The translations under genes and the position numbers were made by a program. Below are positions 26,173-34,935 of a DNA stretch of 64,000 nucleotides, piece after piece. Each line of letters starts with the position of its first letter. Position 1 is the first letter of the stretch. Source of the DNA: Rubellimicrobium arenae (GTDB lineage: Bacteria > Pseudomonadota > Alphaproteobacteria > Rhodobacterales > Rhodobacteraceae); assembly GCF_017916275.1 (NCBI RefSeq), contig NZ_JAFMST010000003.1, forward strand, positions 186,001 through 250,000, in the 5' to 3' direction. The notes under the pieces were generated by a model. It did not search any database. It worked only from the letters and a program-made list of their open reading frames with translations, and had not been told where the DNA came from.

Positions 26173-26642
26173 GGAGCCTCGTGGCGGCCCGATTTGCCAC
26201 CATCCTTGAGCCGGACCCGGATCGCGCCGATCACCATGCCTTTGTCGGCGGCCTTGAGCATGTCGTAGAGGGTCAGGGCCGCCACCGAGACCGCAGTGAG
26301 CGCCTCCATCTCGACGCCCGTGCGCCCGGTGGTCCGAACCGTCGCCGTGATGCGGACGCCCGGAAGATCCTCCTCGCATTCGAGGTCGAGCGCGACCTGC
26401 GACAGGGGCAGGGGATGGCAGAGCGGGATCAGGTCCGAGGTGCGCTTGGCCCCCATGATGCCGGCGATCCGGGCCACGCCCAGCGCGTCCCCCTTGCCGA
26501 CCCGTCCTTCCTGCACGAGCGACAGCGTCGCTGGTGCCATGGTCAGCGTCCCCTCGGCGACGGCGACGCGCGCAGTCTCGGGCTTGGCCGAGACATCGAC
26601 CATGCGCGCCTGCCCATCCTCGCCGAAATGGGTGAGGGTCAC
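26169..26642 (-). CDS. moaC: Cyclic pyranopterin monophosphate synthase MoaC
   Basis: 157 residues, the usual size. It has [19 protein letters not shown] at the start, [31 protein letters not shown] and the active-site stretch [20 protein letters not shown], followed by KAADKGM. It converts the MoaA product into cyclic pyranopterin monophosphate, the first molybdenum cofactor intermediate. It overlaps trpC upstream and moeA downstream by 4 bases each, so the three are translationally coupled. Confidence 0.96.
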   Translation of the reverse strand: MTLTHFGEDGQARMVDVSAKPETARVAVAEGTLTMAPATLSLVQEGRVGKGDALGVARIAGIMGAKRTSDLIPLCHPLPLSQVALDLECEEDLPGVRITATVRTTGRTGVEMEALTAVSVAALTLYDMLKAADKGMVIGAIRVRLKDGGKSGRHEAP

Positions 26643-27448
26643 AGCCCGCCCGCCGCCGACATCGGTGTCGCCAGGAGGCGCCGGGTCGCTGCGGCCACGT
26701 CCTCCTCGCGCATGAGGCTTTCGCCGACGAGGAAGGCCCTGGCCCCGTACCGAGCGAGATCCGCCAGGTCCGCCGAGGTGGAAAGGCCGCTTTCCGCCAC
26801 GATCAGGCGGTCGGCGGGCACCCTGCGCGCAAGCTTCCGCGTCACGTCGAGCGACACCTCGAAGGTCTTGAGATCGCGGTTGTTGATGCCGATCAGGGGG
26901 GACTTGAGATGCGAGGCGCGTTCGAGCTCGGCCTCGTCATGAACCTCGATCAGGACGTCCATGCCCCAGTCCCGGGCGGCGGCTTCGAGCTCGGCGGCCT
27001 GGCTGTCCGACAGGCTGGCCAGGATCAGCAGGACGCAGTCGGCGCCCAGGCTCCGGGACTCGGTCACTTGCCAGGGGTCGTAGAGGAAATCCTTGCGGAG
27101 GACCGGCAAGGACACGGCGGCGCGGGCGGCGATCAGATAGGCGTCGGCCCCCTGGAACGACGGCGCGTCGGTCAGGACGGACAGGCAGGTCGCGCCCCCC
27201 TCGGCATAGGCCCGGGCCAGGGCCGGCGGATCGAAGTCCGCCCGGATGAGCCCCTTGGACGGCGAGGCCTTCTTGATCTCCGCGATCAGGCCATATCCCT
27301 TGCGGGCTGCTTCCTGGAGAGCCTTGGCAAAGCCCCGGGGAGCAGAGGCGGCGCGCGCTTCGGCTTCGAGGTCCGGGAGCGGGATCGCAGCCTTGCGTGC
27401 GGCGATCTCCTCGAGCTTGTAAGCCTTGATGCGATCGAGTGTGTCCAT
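26639..27448 (-). CDS. trpC: Indole-3-glycerol phosphate synthase TrpC
   Basis: 269 residues starting [11 protein letters not shown]. The TIM-barrel signatures are present: [16 protein letters not shown] (catalytic Lys residues) near residue 55, [45 protein letters not shown] and [12 protein letters not shown]. It closes the indole ring of tryptophan from CdRP. It is followed by moaC with a 4-base overlap. The upstream gene on this strand is ung rather than trpD, with a gap of 178 bases. Confidence 0.96.
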   Translation of the reverse strand: MDTLDRIKAYKLEEIAARKAAIPLPDLEAEARAASAPRGFAKALQEAARKGYGLIAEIKKASPSKGLIRADFDPPALARAYAEGGATCLSVLTDAPSFQGADAYLIAARAAVSLPVLRKDFLYDPWQVTESRSLGADCVLLILASLSDSQAAELEAAARDWGMDVLIEVHDEAELERASHLKSPLIGINNRDLKTFEVSLDVTRKLARRVPADRLIVAESGLSTSADLADLARYGARAFLVGESLMREEDVAAATRRLLATPMSAAGGL

Positions 27449-27626
27449 GCCGCAGAGATAGCGGCGACGGCAAGGCTTGGGAAGGATTGGGGGCCAGTTC
27501 GTCCGGAATGCGGTCGTGGGGCCACAAGCTGGGGCAGGCCGCGGGCGGCTTGCCGTTCTTTGCGGCAGGCGTCGGCCGCTGGGGTGGAGCATCCGTCCCG
27601 GGTCTTTCCCTGCTCCTTCCGGCCCG

Positions 27627-28319
27627 TCAGGTCGCGCCCCAGTCCACGGCGGCCTGGCCCTGCTCCGCCAGCCAGGCATTCACGCGGCTGAATGGCCGCG
27701 AGCCGAAAAAGCCCCGGCTGGCCGACAAGGGCGAGGGATGGGCGCTTGCGAGCACGAGGTGATCGCCCGCCCGGATATGCTTGGCCTGGGCCTGAGCGGG
27801 CTTGCCCCAAAGGACGAACGCCGTTGGCCGTTGTGAGATGCGGGCCAGGACTTGGCCTGTCAAGGCCTCCCAGCCAAGCTTGGCATGGCCGCCGATGACG
27901 CCGGCGGGCACGGACAGGTGCGTGTTGAGCAGGAGGACCCCCTGCCGGGCCCAGGGCGTGAGGTCGCCGTCGGGACGCGTGTCGCCGGTGTCCTCCTTGA
28001 GTTCGCGGAAGATGTTGGCCAGCGACTTGGGCAGGGGACGCACATCCGGGTTCACCGAGAAGGCAAGGCCCATCGCATGGCCGGGCGTCGGATAGGGGTC
28101 CTGGCCCAGGATGACGACCTTGACCGCGTCGGGCGGAGTCAGCGCGAGGGCATGGAAGCGCCGTTCATGCGACGGCAGGATCGGACGCGGGTCGCGGGCC
28201 AGGGCCTCGGCGATGCGGGGCCAGTCCTCCGAAAAGAAGGGCAGGTTGGCCCATGCGTCGGGAATCGGGCTGAGGTTCGGCGTCGCGGAGGATGCGAAGA
28301 GATCGGGCTGGCTGGCCAT
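27627..28319 (-). CDS. ung: Uracil-DNA glycosylase, family 1
   Basis: 230 residues from [10 protein letters not shown]; an ATG 10 codons earlier is possible. The Ung signatures are seen: [17 protein letters not shown] near residue 70 with the catalytic Asp, [22 protein letters not shown] and the DNA-intercalating loop [16 protein letters not shown] near residue 195. It excises uracil from DNA arising by cytosine deamination or dUMP incorporation. It lies between trpD and trpC on the same strand, an insertion in an otherwise biosynthetic block. No LexA site was found in front of it. Confidence 0.95.
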   Translation of the reverse strand: MASQPDLFASSATPNLSPIPDAWANLPFFSEDWPRIAEALARDPRPILPSHERRFHALALTPPDAVKVVILGQDPYPTPGHAMGLAFSVNPDVRPLPKSLANIFRELKEDTGDTRPDGDLTPWARQGVLLLNTHLSVPAGVIGGHAKLGWEALTGQVLARISQRPTAFVLWGKPAQAQAKHIRAGDHLVLASAHPSPLSASRGFFGSRPFSRVNAWLAEQGQAAVDWGAT

Positions 28320-28374
28320 GGCGGGCTCCGCTACGGAATGCGGGGCCAACGCGCGACGGGGCGGAAAGGCTCCG

Positions 28375-29391
28375 TCAGGGCAGCGGGCTCACGCTGGCCA
28401 GGATCTCCACCCGGCGCCGGGCCGCGCCGCTGTCGAGGCTGTCGCGTGCAAGGTCGACACCTTCCCGCAGGCTTGCCGCATGGCCGGCCACGACCAGCGC
28501 CGCGGCGGCGTTGAGCAGGACCGCGTCCCTGTACGCCCCCGGCGCGCCGTCGAGGAGGGCGCGGAAGGCTCCGGCGTTATGCTCGGGCGAGCCGCCGAGA
28601 ATGGCCTCGAAGGGATGGGGGGAGAGCCCCGCGTCCTCCGGGTGGACCTCGTGCTCCGTCACCTCGCCATGGTTCAGCTCGGCCACGAAGGAGGGGCCGG
28701 CGATGGACAGCTCATCGGTCCCGTCCGAGCCGTGGACGAGCCAGGCGCGGGTGCTCCCGAGTTGTCCCAGGGTCTCGGCCATGGGGCGGAGCAGGTGGGG
28801 GGCGTAGGCTCCGGTCAGCTGCCGGTCCACCCCCGCCGGGTTGGTGAGCGGTCCCAGAATGTTGAAGATGGTGCGGGTGCCCAGCTCGGCGCGGGACGGC
28901 ATGACGTGCTTCATGGCCGGATGATGCATGGGGGCCATCATGAAGCCGATCCCGGCCTCCTGAAGGGCCAGCTCCACCGTGGCGGGGCCGACCATGACGT
29001 TGATGCCCAGCTGGGTGAGCGCGTCGGCCGCGCCGGACTTGGAGGACAGGTTCCGGTTGCCATGCTTGGCGACGGGGACGCCCGCGCCGGCGACCACGAA
29101 GGCCGTCGCGGTCGAGATGTTCAGCGTACCCTTGCCGTCGCCCCCGGTGCCCACGATGTCGATCGCGCCTTCGGGGGCGCGGACCCGGTGGCAGCGCGCG
29201 CGCATCTGCGCGGCGGCGGCGGCGATCTCCTCGACCGTTTCGCCGCGGGTGCGCAGGGTCATCAAAAAGCCGCCGACCTGGCTGGGCGTCGCGTCGCCTT
29301 CGAACAGGATGGAAAAGGCCCGCTCGGCCTCGGCGCGGGTGAGGGGACGTTCCACGGCCGTGGCGATCAGGGGCTTGAGCGCCTCGCTCAT
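28375..29391 (-). CDS. trpD: Anthranilate phosphoribosyltransferase TrpD
   Basis: 338 residues. It has [21 protein letters not shown] near the N-terminus, the PRPP-binding [17 protein letters not shown] near residue 80, [33 protein letters not shown] and [15 protein letters not shown]. It joins anthranilate to PRPP in the second step of tryptophan synthesis. The ATG overlaps the trpG stop by 4 bases, so it is coupled to the glutaminase subunit of the first step. No trpE is in the window. Confidence 0.97.
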   Translation of the reverse strand: MSEALKPLIATAVERPLTRAEAERAFSILFEGDATPSQVGGFLMTLRTRGETVEEIAAAAAQMRARCHRVRAPEGAIDIVGTGGDGKGTLNISTATAFVVAGAGVPVAKHGNRNLSSKSGAADALTQLGINVMVGPATVELALQEAGIGFMMAPMHHPAMKHVMPSRAELGTRTIFNILGPLTNPAGVDRQLTGAYAPHLLRPMAETLGQLGSTRAWLVHGSDGTDELSIAGPSFVAELNHGEVTEHEVHPEDAGLSPHPFEAILGGSPEHNAGAFRALLDGAPGAYRDAVLLNAAAALVVAGHAASLREGVDLARDSLDSGAARRRVEILASVSPLP

Positions 29392-29969
29392 GCAGTCACC
29401 GGGAGCGTGTCGAGGAAGTTCCGCAGCAGCGCATGGCCATGTTCGGAGGCGATGCTCTCGGGGTGGAACTGCACGCCTTCGAGGGGCAGGGACCTGTGAC
29501 GGAGGCCCATGATGGTGCCGTCCTCGAGCCAGGCTGTGACCTCGAGGCAGTCGGGCAGGGTCTCCCGTTCCACGATCAGGGAATGGTAGCGGGTCGCCTG
29601 GAAGGGCGAGGGCAAGCCGCGGAAGACGCCCGTGCCGTTGTGATGGATGGTGCCCATCTTGCCGTGCACGATCTCGTGGCAGCGGACCACGCGACCGCCC
29701 ATCGCCTCGCCGATCGCCTGATGGCCGAGGCAGACGCCAAGCAGCGGCGTCCTCGTCTCGGCGGCGGCCTGGATGAGCGGAAGGCAGATGCCCGCCTGGG
29801 CGGGGTCGCAGGGCCCTGGGGACAGGACGATCCCATCGGGCCTCAGCCCCATCGCCTCCTGCACGTTCAGGGCGTCGTTGCGGCGGACGACGATCTCGGC
29901 CCCAAGTTCGCCGAAGTAGTGGACCAGGTTGTAGGTGAAGCTGTCGTAGTTGTCGATCAGCAGGAGCAT
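29388..29969 (-). CDS. trpG: Anthranilate synthase glutamine amidotransferase subunit TrpG
   Basis: 193 residues from [11 protein letters not shown]. The class I amidotransferase triad is visible: Cys in [11 protein letters not shown] and His/Glu in [10 protein letters not shown], plus the LSPGPCDP oxyanion strand. It supplies ammonia from glutamine to TrpE to make anthranilate. It is the first gene seen of the leftward trp block and is divergent from a small membrane protein gene at 30081, with about 110 bases between, where the trp promoter could lie. No leader peptide with Trp codons was recognised. Confidence 0.97.
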   Translation of the reverse strand: MLLLIDNYDSFTYNLVHYFGELGAEIVVRRNDALNVQEAMGLRPDGIVLSPGPCDPAQAGICLPLIQAAAETRTPLLGVCLGHQAIGEAMGGRVVRCHEIVHGKMGTIHHNGTGVFRGLPSPFQATRYHSLIVERETLPDCLEVTAWLEDGTIMGLRHRSLPLEGVQFHPESIASEHGHALLRNFLDTLPVTA

Positions 29970-30080
29970 GGCCGCACCTCCCGGCGTCCAAGGGGGTTTC
30001 AGAGGTCGCGTAGCCTGCGCTAAGGACGGACGCAACCCTGCGGCCGGGGACCGGGCCGCGTCAAGCAAGGGGGATGGGCT

Positions 30081-30383
30081 GTGCGAGGATTTGTAGGCGG
30101 CGCGCTGTCGGGTCTGCTGGTCGGGGCCGTGATCCTGGCGGTCCTGTCGGTCCTGGACTCCCAGCGGCCCGGCGATCCCCAATCCGGGGCTGTCCCCTCC
30201 GCGTCACCGGCCAACGTGCCGCAGGGCGACCCGTCCCGGCCCGACGCCCCCGGCCTCTCCGCCAACGATGCCCAGGCTGTTGCCCCAGCCGCGTCAGCCG
30301 ATCCCGGGACGGAGGCGGACCCTGCCGCCGATCCCGGGGCCTCGATGGCGCGGGTGCCGGAGGCTGGCGCGGGCCGGAACTGA
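30081..30383 (+). CDS. Short membrane-anchored Ala/Pro/Asp-rich protein
   Basis: 100 residues from a GTG preceded by an AAGGGGGATGG Shine-Dalgarno. One N-terminal membrane helix (residues ~3-25, [15 protein letters not shown]) is followed by a disordered acidic tail with many Pro, Ala, Asp and Ser. The opening resembles the N-terminus of the much longer divergent polysaccharide deacetylases encoded near trp genes in related bacteria, so it could be a truncated remnant or a separate short protein. The catalytic domain is absent here. Role unknown. Confidence 0.45.
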   Translation: MRGFVGGALSGLLVGAVILAVLSVLDSQRPGDPQSGAVPSASPANVPQGDPSRPDAPGLSANDAQAVAPAASADPGTEADPAADPGASMARVPEAGAGRN

Positions 30384-30410
30384 CCGTCCCCTCCCGATCC
30401 CGGGCCGTCG

Positions 30411-30641
30411 CTAGGACCCGAGCCGGGCCGCCCGCCCGCCGCGCCGCCGGGTGAGCTGGCCCTGGCGGGCCGGAAGCTCCTCCATCAGCTGCCGCCGCGT
30501 TTCGGCCGTCATGGTCGGCCAGGCGGCGATCTCCGCCGCCGTGCGCAGGCAGCCGACGCAAAGGCCGGCCTCGGGGTGGATCACGCAGATCTTCCGGCAC
30601 GGGCTCTGCGGCTCGGGGCGTTGCCACACCTCGTCAGTCAT
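30411..30641 (-). CDS. DUF1289 family protein
   Basis: 76 residues. The four-cysteine signature of DUF1289 (YdhL-like) is intact: Cys15 and Cys19 in [11 protein letters not shown], and Cys28 and Cys31 in [16 protein letters not shown], which probably bind a metal, with the family Trp after it. The basic tail [10 protein letters not shown] is variable. It overlaps the start of ruvX's end by 8 bases, which puts it in the same transcript as ruvX and ccmI. The molecular function of the family is not established. Confidence 0.9.
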   Translation of the reverse strand: MTDEVWQRPEPQSPCRKICVIHPEAGLCVGCLRTAAEIAAWPTMTAETRRQLMEELPARQGQLTRRRGGRAARLGS

Positions 30642-31113
30642 CGTGATCCTCCAGATAGCCCAGCCGGTCCAGCAGCCCCTGGAGAATGAACCCGGCCGCG
30701 ACGCTGTCGATGATCTCGGCGCGACGCCTTCGGGACGTATCCGCCTCGAGCAGCGCCCGCTCGGCGGCGACCGTGCTCAGCCGTTCGTCCCAGAACATGA
30801 TCGGGAGGTCGGTGAGCCGTTCGAGGTTGCGCGCGAAGGCGCGTGTGCTCTGGGCCCGCGGCCCCTCGCTGCCGTCCATGTTGATCGGAAGCCCGAGGAC
30901 GAACCCCTTGAGGTCGCGGGACGCCGCAATCTCCAGAAGCCGCGCGGCATCGAGCGTGAACTTCTTCCGCCGCAGGGTTTCCAGCGGGGTCGCCACCCGA
31001 CGCCGCAGGTCGGACAGCGCCACGCCGATCGTCACCGTCCCGAGGTCGAGGCCCGCCACCGCTCCGTCGCGCGGGAGGGCGGCGCGGAAGCTTGCGGCGT
31101 CCGGGCAGATCAC
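30634..31113 (-). CDS. ruvX: RuvX/YqgF Holliday junction resolvase-like nuclease
   Basis: 159 residues, typical length. The RNase H-like core is present: [16 protein letters not shown] (first Asp of the metal site) near residue 22, [18 protein letters not shown] near residue 72, [16 protein letters not shown] near residue 105 and [15 protein letters not shown] near the C-terminus, giving the remaining acidic residues. In E. coli the homologue is tied to pre-16S rRNA 5' end maturation. It overlaps ccmI by 4 bases upstream and DUF1289 downstream. Confidence 0.95.
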   Translation of the reverse strand: MICPDAASFRAALPRDGAVAGLDLGTVTIGVALSDLRRRVATPLETLRRKKFTLDAARLLEIAASRDLKGFVLGLPINMDGSEGPRAQSTRAFARNLERLTDLPIMFWDERLSTVAAERALLEADTSRRRRAEIIDSVAAGFILQGLLDRLGYLEDHDD

Positions 31114-32327
31114 GGCGTCAGTCCCGCAGAGCGTCCGGCGTCGTCCAGGACCGCCTGAGCCGCCGCATCGCCCTGGTGGGCTGCCTTGGCCTGGACGAGC
31201 GCATCCCGGGCGCCGTCCGTGTCGCCCAGCACCACGAGCGAGGTCACGAGCCGCGCCCAGTCCTCGGCCGGGCCGCCTTCGGAGTCGAGGCGCTGGCGCA
31301 GACCGTCCACCATGCCCTGGATCATCTCCTGGCGCTGCTCCGGCGTCATGTCCTGTGCCGCCGCGACCTCGGCCCCGGACGGGACGGGCTGCGCGGCCGG
31401 CACCTCGTAGTCGACCCCGGCCAGCCAGGCGACCTGCTCGATGTCGCCCTCGGCGAGGCGGCGATGCAGGTTGTCGGCGGGCGCGTCCTCCACGAGCTTG
31501 CGCCAGACCGGAAAGGCGCGATCCGGGCGGCCGGTCTGCGCCTCGAGGAGGCCAAGGTAGTAAAGGACGCCGAAGTTGTCCGGGTCGCCGTAATTGATCT
31601 TGGCCAGCACGGCTTCGGCCTCGGGGGTGACGACGCCGCCGGCGGCGGCGACCATCCGGTCCACCAGCGCCACGTAATCGTCCGGCGTCACGCTGTCGCC
31701 CTTGAGGGTGACGACGTGCTGCTGCGCTTCCTTTGCCTCCTTGTAGCGGCCCAGGCGCGCCTCGTGCAGCGACAGGAGCTCCCAGCCCTGGAGGTCGTCG
31801 GGGCGGGTCGGCACGACCCGGCGCAGCTCGTCCACCATCTCGAGGTAGTCCGCAGGCACGTCGGGGGGCGGCGTGGCCAGAAGGCTCGCCGCCTGCGCCT
31901 CGGCGTCAGCCTGGGACGGACGGTCGTCGCGCAGCCGCTGGGCGTCGGCCAGGCGGGCGGCGCGGGGGTCGTCCGGCGACCCGGGGTGGCCGATGCTGGC
32001 GTACAGCACGAGGCTGCCCATCACCACGAGGACAGCGGCGAGCACCGCGGCCGCCAGGCTCGCCAGGCGGGGCGCGGCCCGCAGCGCCAGCGGGCCAGCC
32101 CGGTCGGCGGCCAGGAGGCGGCGGGCGATCTCGGTCCGGGCGCGCTCGGCCTCGGCCGGGGCCAGGACGCCGCGGGCGAGGTCGCGGTCCACCTCGGCCA
32201 GCTGGTCGCGGTAGATGTCCTGGTCGGGCGAGGTCTCGCTTTCTCCCGGAACCGGAGCGAGCAGGGGCCGCGCCACCATCACCGCGACCAGGGCCGACAG
32301 CGTTCCCGCGACGATCCAGAAGAGCAT
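31110..32327 (-). CDS. ccmI: Cytochrome c maturation protein CcmI
   Basis: 405 residues from the ATG after GGGGGAATTGAG; the long upstream open frame is an artefact. Two N-terminal membrane helices (residues ~1-20 and ~85-115) border a cytoplasmic loop with [19 protein letters not shown], the leucine-zipper-like region of CcmI. A periplasmic TPR-rich domain follows ([34 protein letters not shown]). It binds the C-terminus of apocytochrome c and delivers it to the CcmF/H haem ligase. It is 22 kb from the other ccm genes (53.8-56.6 kb); ccmF and ccmH are not seen. Confidence 0.92.
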   Translation of the reverse strand: MLFWIVAGTLSALVAVMVARPLLAPVPGESETSPDQDIYRDQLAEVDRDLARGVLAPAEAERARTEIARRLLAADRAGPLALRAAPRLASLAAAVLAAVLVVMGSLVLYASIGHPGSPDDPRAARLADAQRLRDDRPSQADAEAQAASLLATPPPDVPADYLEMVDELRRVVPTRPDDLQGWELLSLHEARLGRYKEAKEAQQHVVTLKGDSVTPDDYVALVDRMVAAAGGVVTPEAEAVLAKINYGDPDNFGVLYYLGLLEAQTGRPDRAFPVWRKLVEDAPADNLHRRLAEGDIEQVAWLAGVDYEVPAAQPVPSGAEVAAAQDMTPEQRQEMIQGMVDGLRQRLDSEGGPAEDWARLVTSLVVLGDTDGARDALVQAKAAHQGDAAAQAVLDDAGRSAGLTP

Positions 32328-32373
32328 CTCAATTCCCCCGCGCCCCCGGGCGCGCCGCCTATCTAGCCGCGTG

Positions 32374-32400
32374 GCGATTGTCGCGAAAGGTCGCAATCGC
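32374..32400. promoter_or_regulatory. Inverted repeat in the ccmI/soxB divergent region
   Basis: GCGATTG (32374-32380) and CAATCGC (32394-32400), with 13 bases between. It lies in the 174-base gap between the divergent ccmI and soxB starts and could be an operator for either. No regulator is identified. Confidence 0.4.
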
Positions 32401-32501
32401 GAGGCGTTGCGCCGCAGGCCGCACCGCTTTTCAGCGCGCGAGCGCTCTAGTAGGACACGGCCCGCGGGCCGCCCAGGCTCCCAAGGGATGAGTCTCTCGA
32501 A

Positions 32502-33749
32502 ATGCGTCGCTATTCCGTCTTTGCCCTCGCACGTGAAGGGTTCCGGCAGCACTCGGGCTGGGACCGCGCGTGGTCCTCGCCCGCCCCGAAGTCGCGCTAT
32601 GACGTGGTCGTCGTCGGGGCCGGAGGGCACGGCCTCGCCACAGCCTACTATCTTGGCAAGAACTTCGGCATCACCAACGTCGCGGTGATCGAGAAAGGAT
32701 GGCTGGGCGGTGGCAACACCGGGCGGAACACGACCATCATACGGTCGAATTACCTCCAGGACCCCTCGGCCGCGATCTACGAGAAGGCGCGCAGCCTGTA
32801 CGAGGACCTGAGCCAGGACCTGAACTACAACGTGATGTTCAGCCCCCGCGGCGTCATGATGCTGGCCCAGACCCCGCACGAGGTCCGCGGCTACAAGCGC
32901 ACCGCCGAGGCGAACGCGCTCCAGGGCGTCGAGACCGAGTTCATCGGGCCCGAGCGCGTCAAGGAGTTGTGCCCCATCATCCACATCGAGGGACCCCGGT
33001 ATCCGGTGCTGGGCGCGCTCTGGCAGCCGCGCGGCGGCACGGCGCGGCACGACGCCGTGGCCTGGGGCTATGCCCGCGCCTGCACCGCCATGGGCATGGA
33101 CATCATCGAGCAGTGCGAGGTGAAGGGCGTCCATTCGGCCAACGGCCACGTCACCGGCGTCGAGACCACCAAGGGCACGATCGGCTGCGACAAGCTCGCC
33201 ATCGTCGTGGCGGGGCATTCCTCGGTGCTGGCGCAGATGGCCGGCTTCCGCCTCCCCATTGAGTCCATGCCGCTCCAGGCGCTGGTGTCCGAACCGATCA
33301 AGCCCTGCATGGACGTGGTGGTGATGGCCAACACCGTCCACGGCTACATGAGCCAGTCCGACAAGGGCGAGATGGTGATCGGCGGCGGCACCGACAGCTA
33401 CAACGCCTACACCCAGCGCGGCTCCTTCCACCATATCGAGGAAACGGTTCGCGCCCTGATCGAAACCTTCCCGATCATCTCGCGGCTCAAGATGCTGCGG
33501 CAGTGGGGCGGGATCGTGGACATGACCGGGGACCGCTCGCCCATCCTGTCCAAGACCCCGCTTGGCAACTGCTTCGTCAACTGCGGCTGGGGCACCGGCG
33601 GGTTCAAGGCCATTCCGGGCTCGGGCTGGGCCATGGCCGAGCTGGTCGCCAAGGGCGAGCCCGGACCGCTTGCCGCGGCCTTCGGTCTGGATCGCTTCCG
33701 CGAGGGACGCTTCATCGACGAAAGCGTCGCTGCAGGGGTGGCGCATTGA
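32502..33749 (+). CDS. soxB: Sarcosine oxidase beta subunit
   Basis: 415 residues. The N-terminal FAD-binding fold reads YDVVVVGAGGHGLATAYYL near residues 33-51, and family landmarks follow: KGWLGGGNTGRNTTIIRSNYL, GALWQPRGGTARHDAVAWGYA and MTGDRSPILSKTP with a C-terminal GWGTGGFKAIPGSG. In the heterotetrameric enzyme the beta subunit holds FAD and FMN and oxidises sarcosine (N-methylglycine) to glycine and a one-carbon unit passed to tetrahydrofolate on the alpha subunit. It opens the sox operon, but a low-complexity gene separates it from soxD. Confidence 0.96.
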   Translation: MRRYSVFALAREGFRQHSGWDRAWSSPAPKSRYDVVVVGAGGHGLATAYYLGKNFGITNVAVIEKGWLGGGNTGRNTTIIRSNYLQDPSAAIYEKARSLYEDLSQDLNYNVMFSPRGVMMLAQTPHEVRGYKRTAEANALQGVETEFIGPERVKELCPIIHIEGPRYPVLGALWQPRGGTARHDAVAWGYARACTAMGMDIIEQCEVKGVHSANGHVTGVETTKGTIGCDKLAIVVAGHSSVLAQMAGFRLPIESMPLQALVSEPIKPCMDVVVMANTVHGYMSQSDKGEMVIGGGTDSYNAYTQRGSFHHIEETVRALIETFPIISRLKMLRQWGGIVDMTGDRSPILSKTPLGNCFVNCGWGTGGFKAIPGSGWAMAELVAKGEPGPLAAAFGLDRFREGRFIDESVAAGVAH

Positions 33750-33831
33750 CGCTTATTGTTCACGAAGAAGGGAACCCGCCGGAAACGGGTCTCGTTGCCG
33801 TGTCGCACGACACAGCCACGGAGCTTTCTTC

Positions 33832-34461
33832 ATGTCCGACCCAAATTTCTCCTCTCCGCCGCCCCCGCGGAGCTCGGGCAGCACGATCGCCTTCATCATC
33901 GGCGCCATCGTGGTGGTGCTGCTCCTGCTGTGGTGGTTCATGTCGGCCGGCGACAACACCGTCGCGACGACCGGCACCGAGGACGCCAACGTCACCGCAA
34001 CCGAGTCGACCACCGAGGGCACGGCGGCTGAGGGCACGACCGACACCGCTGGCGGCGCGGCCAGCGACGCCGCGACCGGCGATACGGCCGCCACGACCGG
34101 AGGCGCCACGACTGGCGGAACCGACGCGACCGGCACGACGGGTGCGACGGGAACGGCGGGCGCCACTGGCGGCACCGATGCGACGGGCACCGGTGCGACG
34201 GGCACCTCGGGCACTGACGCGACCGGCACCGGCGCGACGGGCACGACGGGCGGCACCACGGGCGATGCGGCCACTGGCGCGGCTGGCGGCGCTGCGACCG
34301 ATGCGGCCGATGCCGCGGCCGACACCGCAGCCGACGCGGCGACCGGCTCCGATGAGACGTCCGACACGGGCGGCATCACCGAAACTCCGGCGACCGAGGC
34401 CTCTCCCACCGAGGGTGACGCCGCTCCGGCCCAAGGCGGCACCGAGCCGGCCGACCAGTAA
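33832..34461 (+). CDS. Low-complexity Ala/Thr/Gly-rich membrane-anchored protein inside the sox operon
   Basis: 209 residues from the ATG at 33832. It starts with a short Pro/Ser stretch, then one membrane helix (residues ~18-38, AFIIGAIVVVLLLLWWF). The rest, ~170 residues, is made almost only of Ala, Thr, Gly, Asp and Glu, in loose repeats such as GTDATGTxGATGT. Such tails are disordered and likely periplasmic. No family is recognised. It sits between soxB and soxD in a normally compact operon and is followed by a strong hairpin and a palindrome (34487-34534). Codon use is as GC-rich as around it. A role in the enzyme is not suggested by anything seen. Confidence 0.7.
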   Translation: MSDPNFSSPPPPRSSGSTIAFIIGAIVVVLLLLWWFMSAGDNTVATTGTEDANVTATESTTEGTAAEGTTDTAGGAASDAATGDTAATTGGATTGGTDATGTTGATGTAGATGGTDATGTGATGTSGTDATGTGATGTTGGTTGDAATGAAGGAATDAADAAADTAADAATGSDETSDTGGITETPATEASPTEGDAAPAQGGTEPADQ

Positions 34462-34486
34462 GGTCACGTTCGACGCTCCGACCCGG

Positions 34487-34505
34487 GGCGGCGCTTTGCG
34501 CCGCC
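34487..34505 (+). terminator. Terminator-like hairpin after the low-complexity gene
   Basis: GGCGGCGC (34487-34494), loop TTT, GCGCCGCC (34498-34505), followed by TCTTCATCATT. An 8-bp all-GC stem with a partly T-rich tail, 26 bases after the stop. It could stop or pause transcription before soxD. Confidence 0.5.
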
Positions 34506-34516
34506 TCTTCATCATT

Positions 34517-34534
34517 CCGTCCCCCGGGGGACGG
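34517..34534. repeat. Perfect 18-bp palindrome before soxD
   Basis: CCGTCCCCCGGGGGACGG reads the same on both strands, 63 bases before the soxD start. It could be an operator or a second hairpin element. Confidence 0.6.
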
Positions 34535-34596
34535 GCGGGCTGCTTCCCGGACGGGGGGCAGCCTTTCTTCGTTTCCGATCACTCCGAGGAAATGCC

Positions 34597-34935
34597 GTGC
34601 TGACCCTCACCTGCCCCCATTGCGGGGTCCAAGCCGACGAGACCGAACTTTCGGCCGGTGGCGAGGCGCATCTCAAGCGCTTCGGCCCTGGCTCCTCCGA
34701 GGAGGAGCTGGAGGGCTATCTCTTTGCCCGCGAGAACCCCAAAGGCCCTCACTTCGAGCGGTGGCGACATGCCTATGGCTGCGGCAAGTGGTTCCTCGCC
34801 GCCCGCGACACCGCGACGAACCAGGTGTTCGGCACCTACCCGGCGTCCGAGGCCCAGCCGGCGGACACCCTGCGCGACCTCGTGACCGCCTCGCGGCCGG
34901 GCTGGATGTGGCGCGACTTCGGAGGTGAGGCATGA
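34597..34935 (+). CDS. soxD: Sarcosine oxidase delta subunit
   Basis: 112 residues from a GTG after CGAGGAAATGCC. It is the small zinc-binding subunit: Cys6 and Cys9 in CPHCG, His58 and Cys62 in WRHAYGCGKWF. Family landmarks FARENPKGPHFERW and GTYP are present. It stabilises the alpha-beta interface of the tetramer. It overlaps soxA by 4 bases, so the two are coupled, whereas the gap to soxB is filled by the low-complexity gene. Confidence 0.95.
   Translation: MLTLTCPHCGVQADETELSAGGEAHLKRFGPGSSEEELEGYLFARENPKGPHFERWRHAYGCGKWFLAARDTATNQVFGTYPASEAQPADTLRDLVTASRPGWMWRDFGGEA

Noticed and set aside
31110-33746. 878-codon minus-strand frame beyond ccmI
   Set aside because: Only the last 405 codons are CcmI; the rest is antisense to soxB.
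34082-34260. Repetitive GC-rich tract as a CRISPR or tandem repeat array
   Set aside because: It is coding sequence for loose Gly/Thr/Ala repeats, with no constant repeat and spacer structure.
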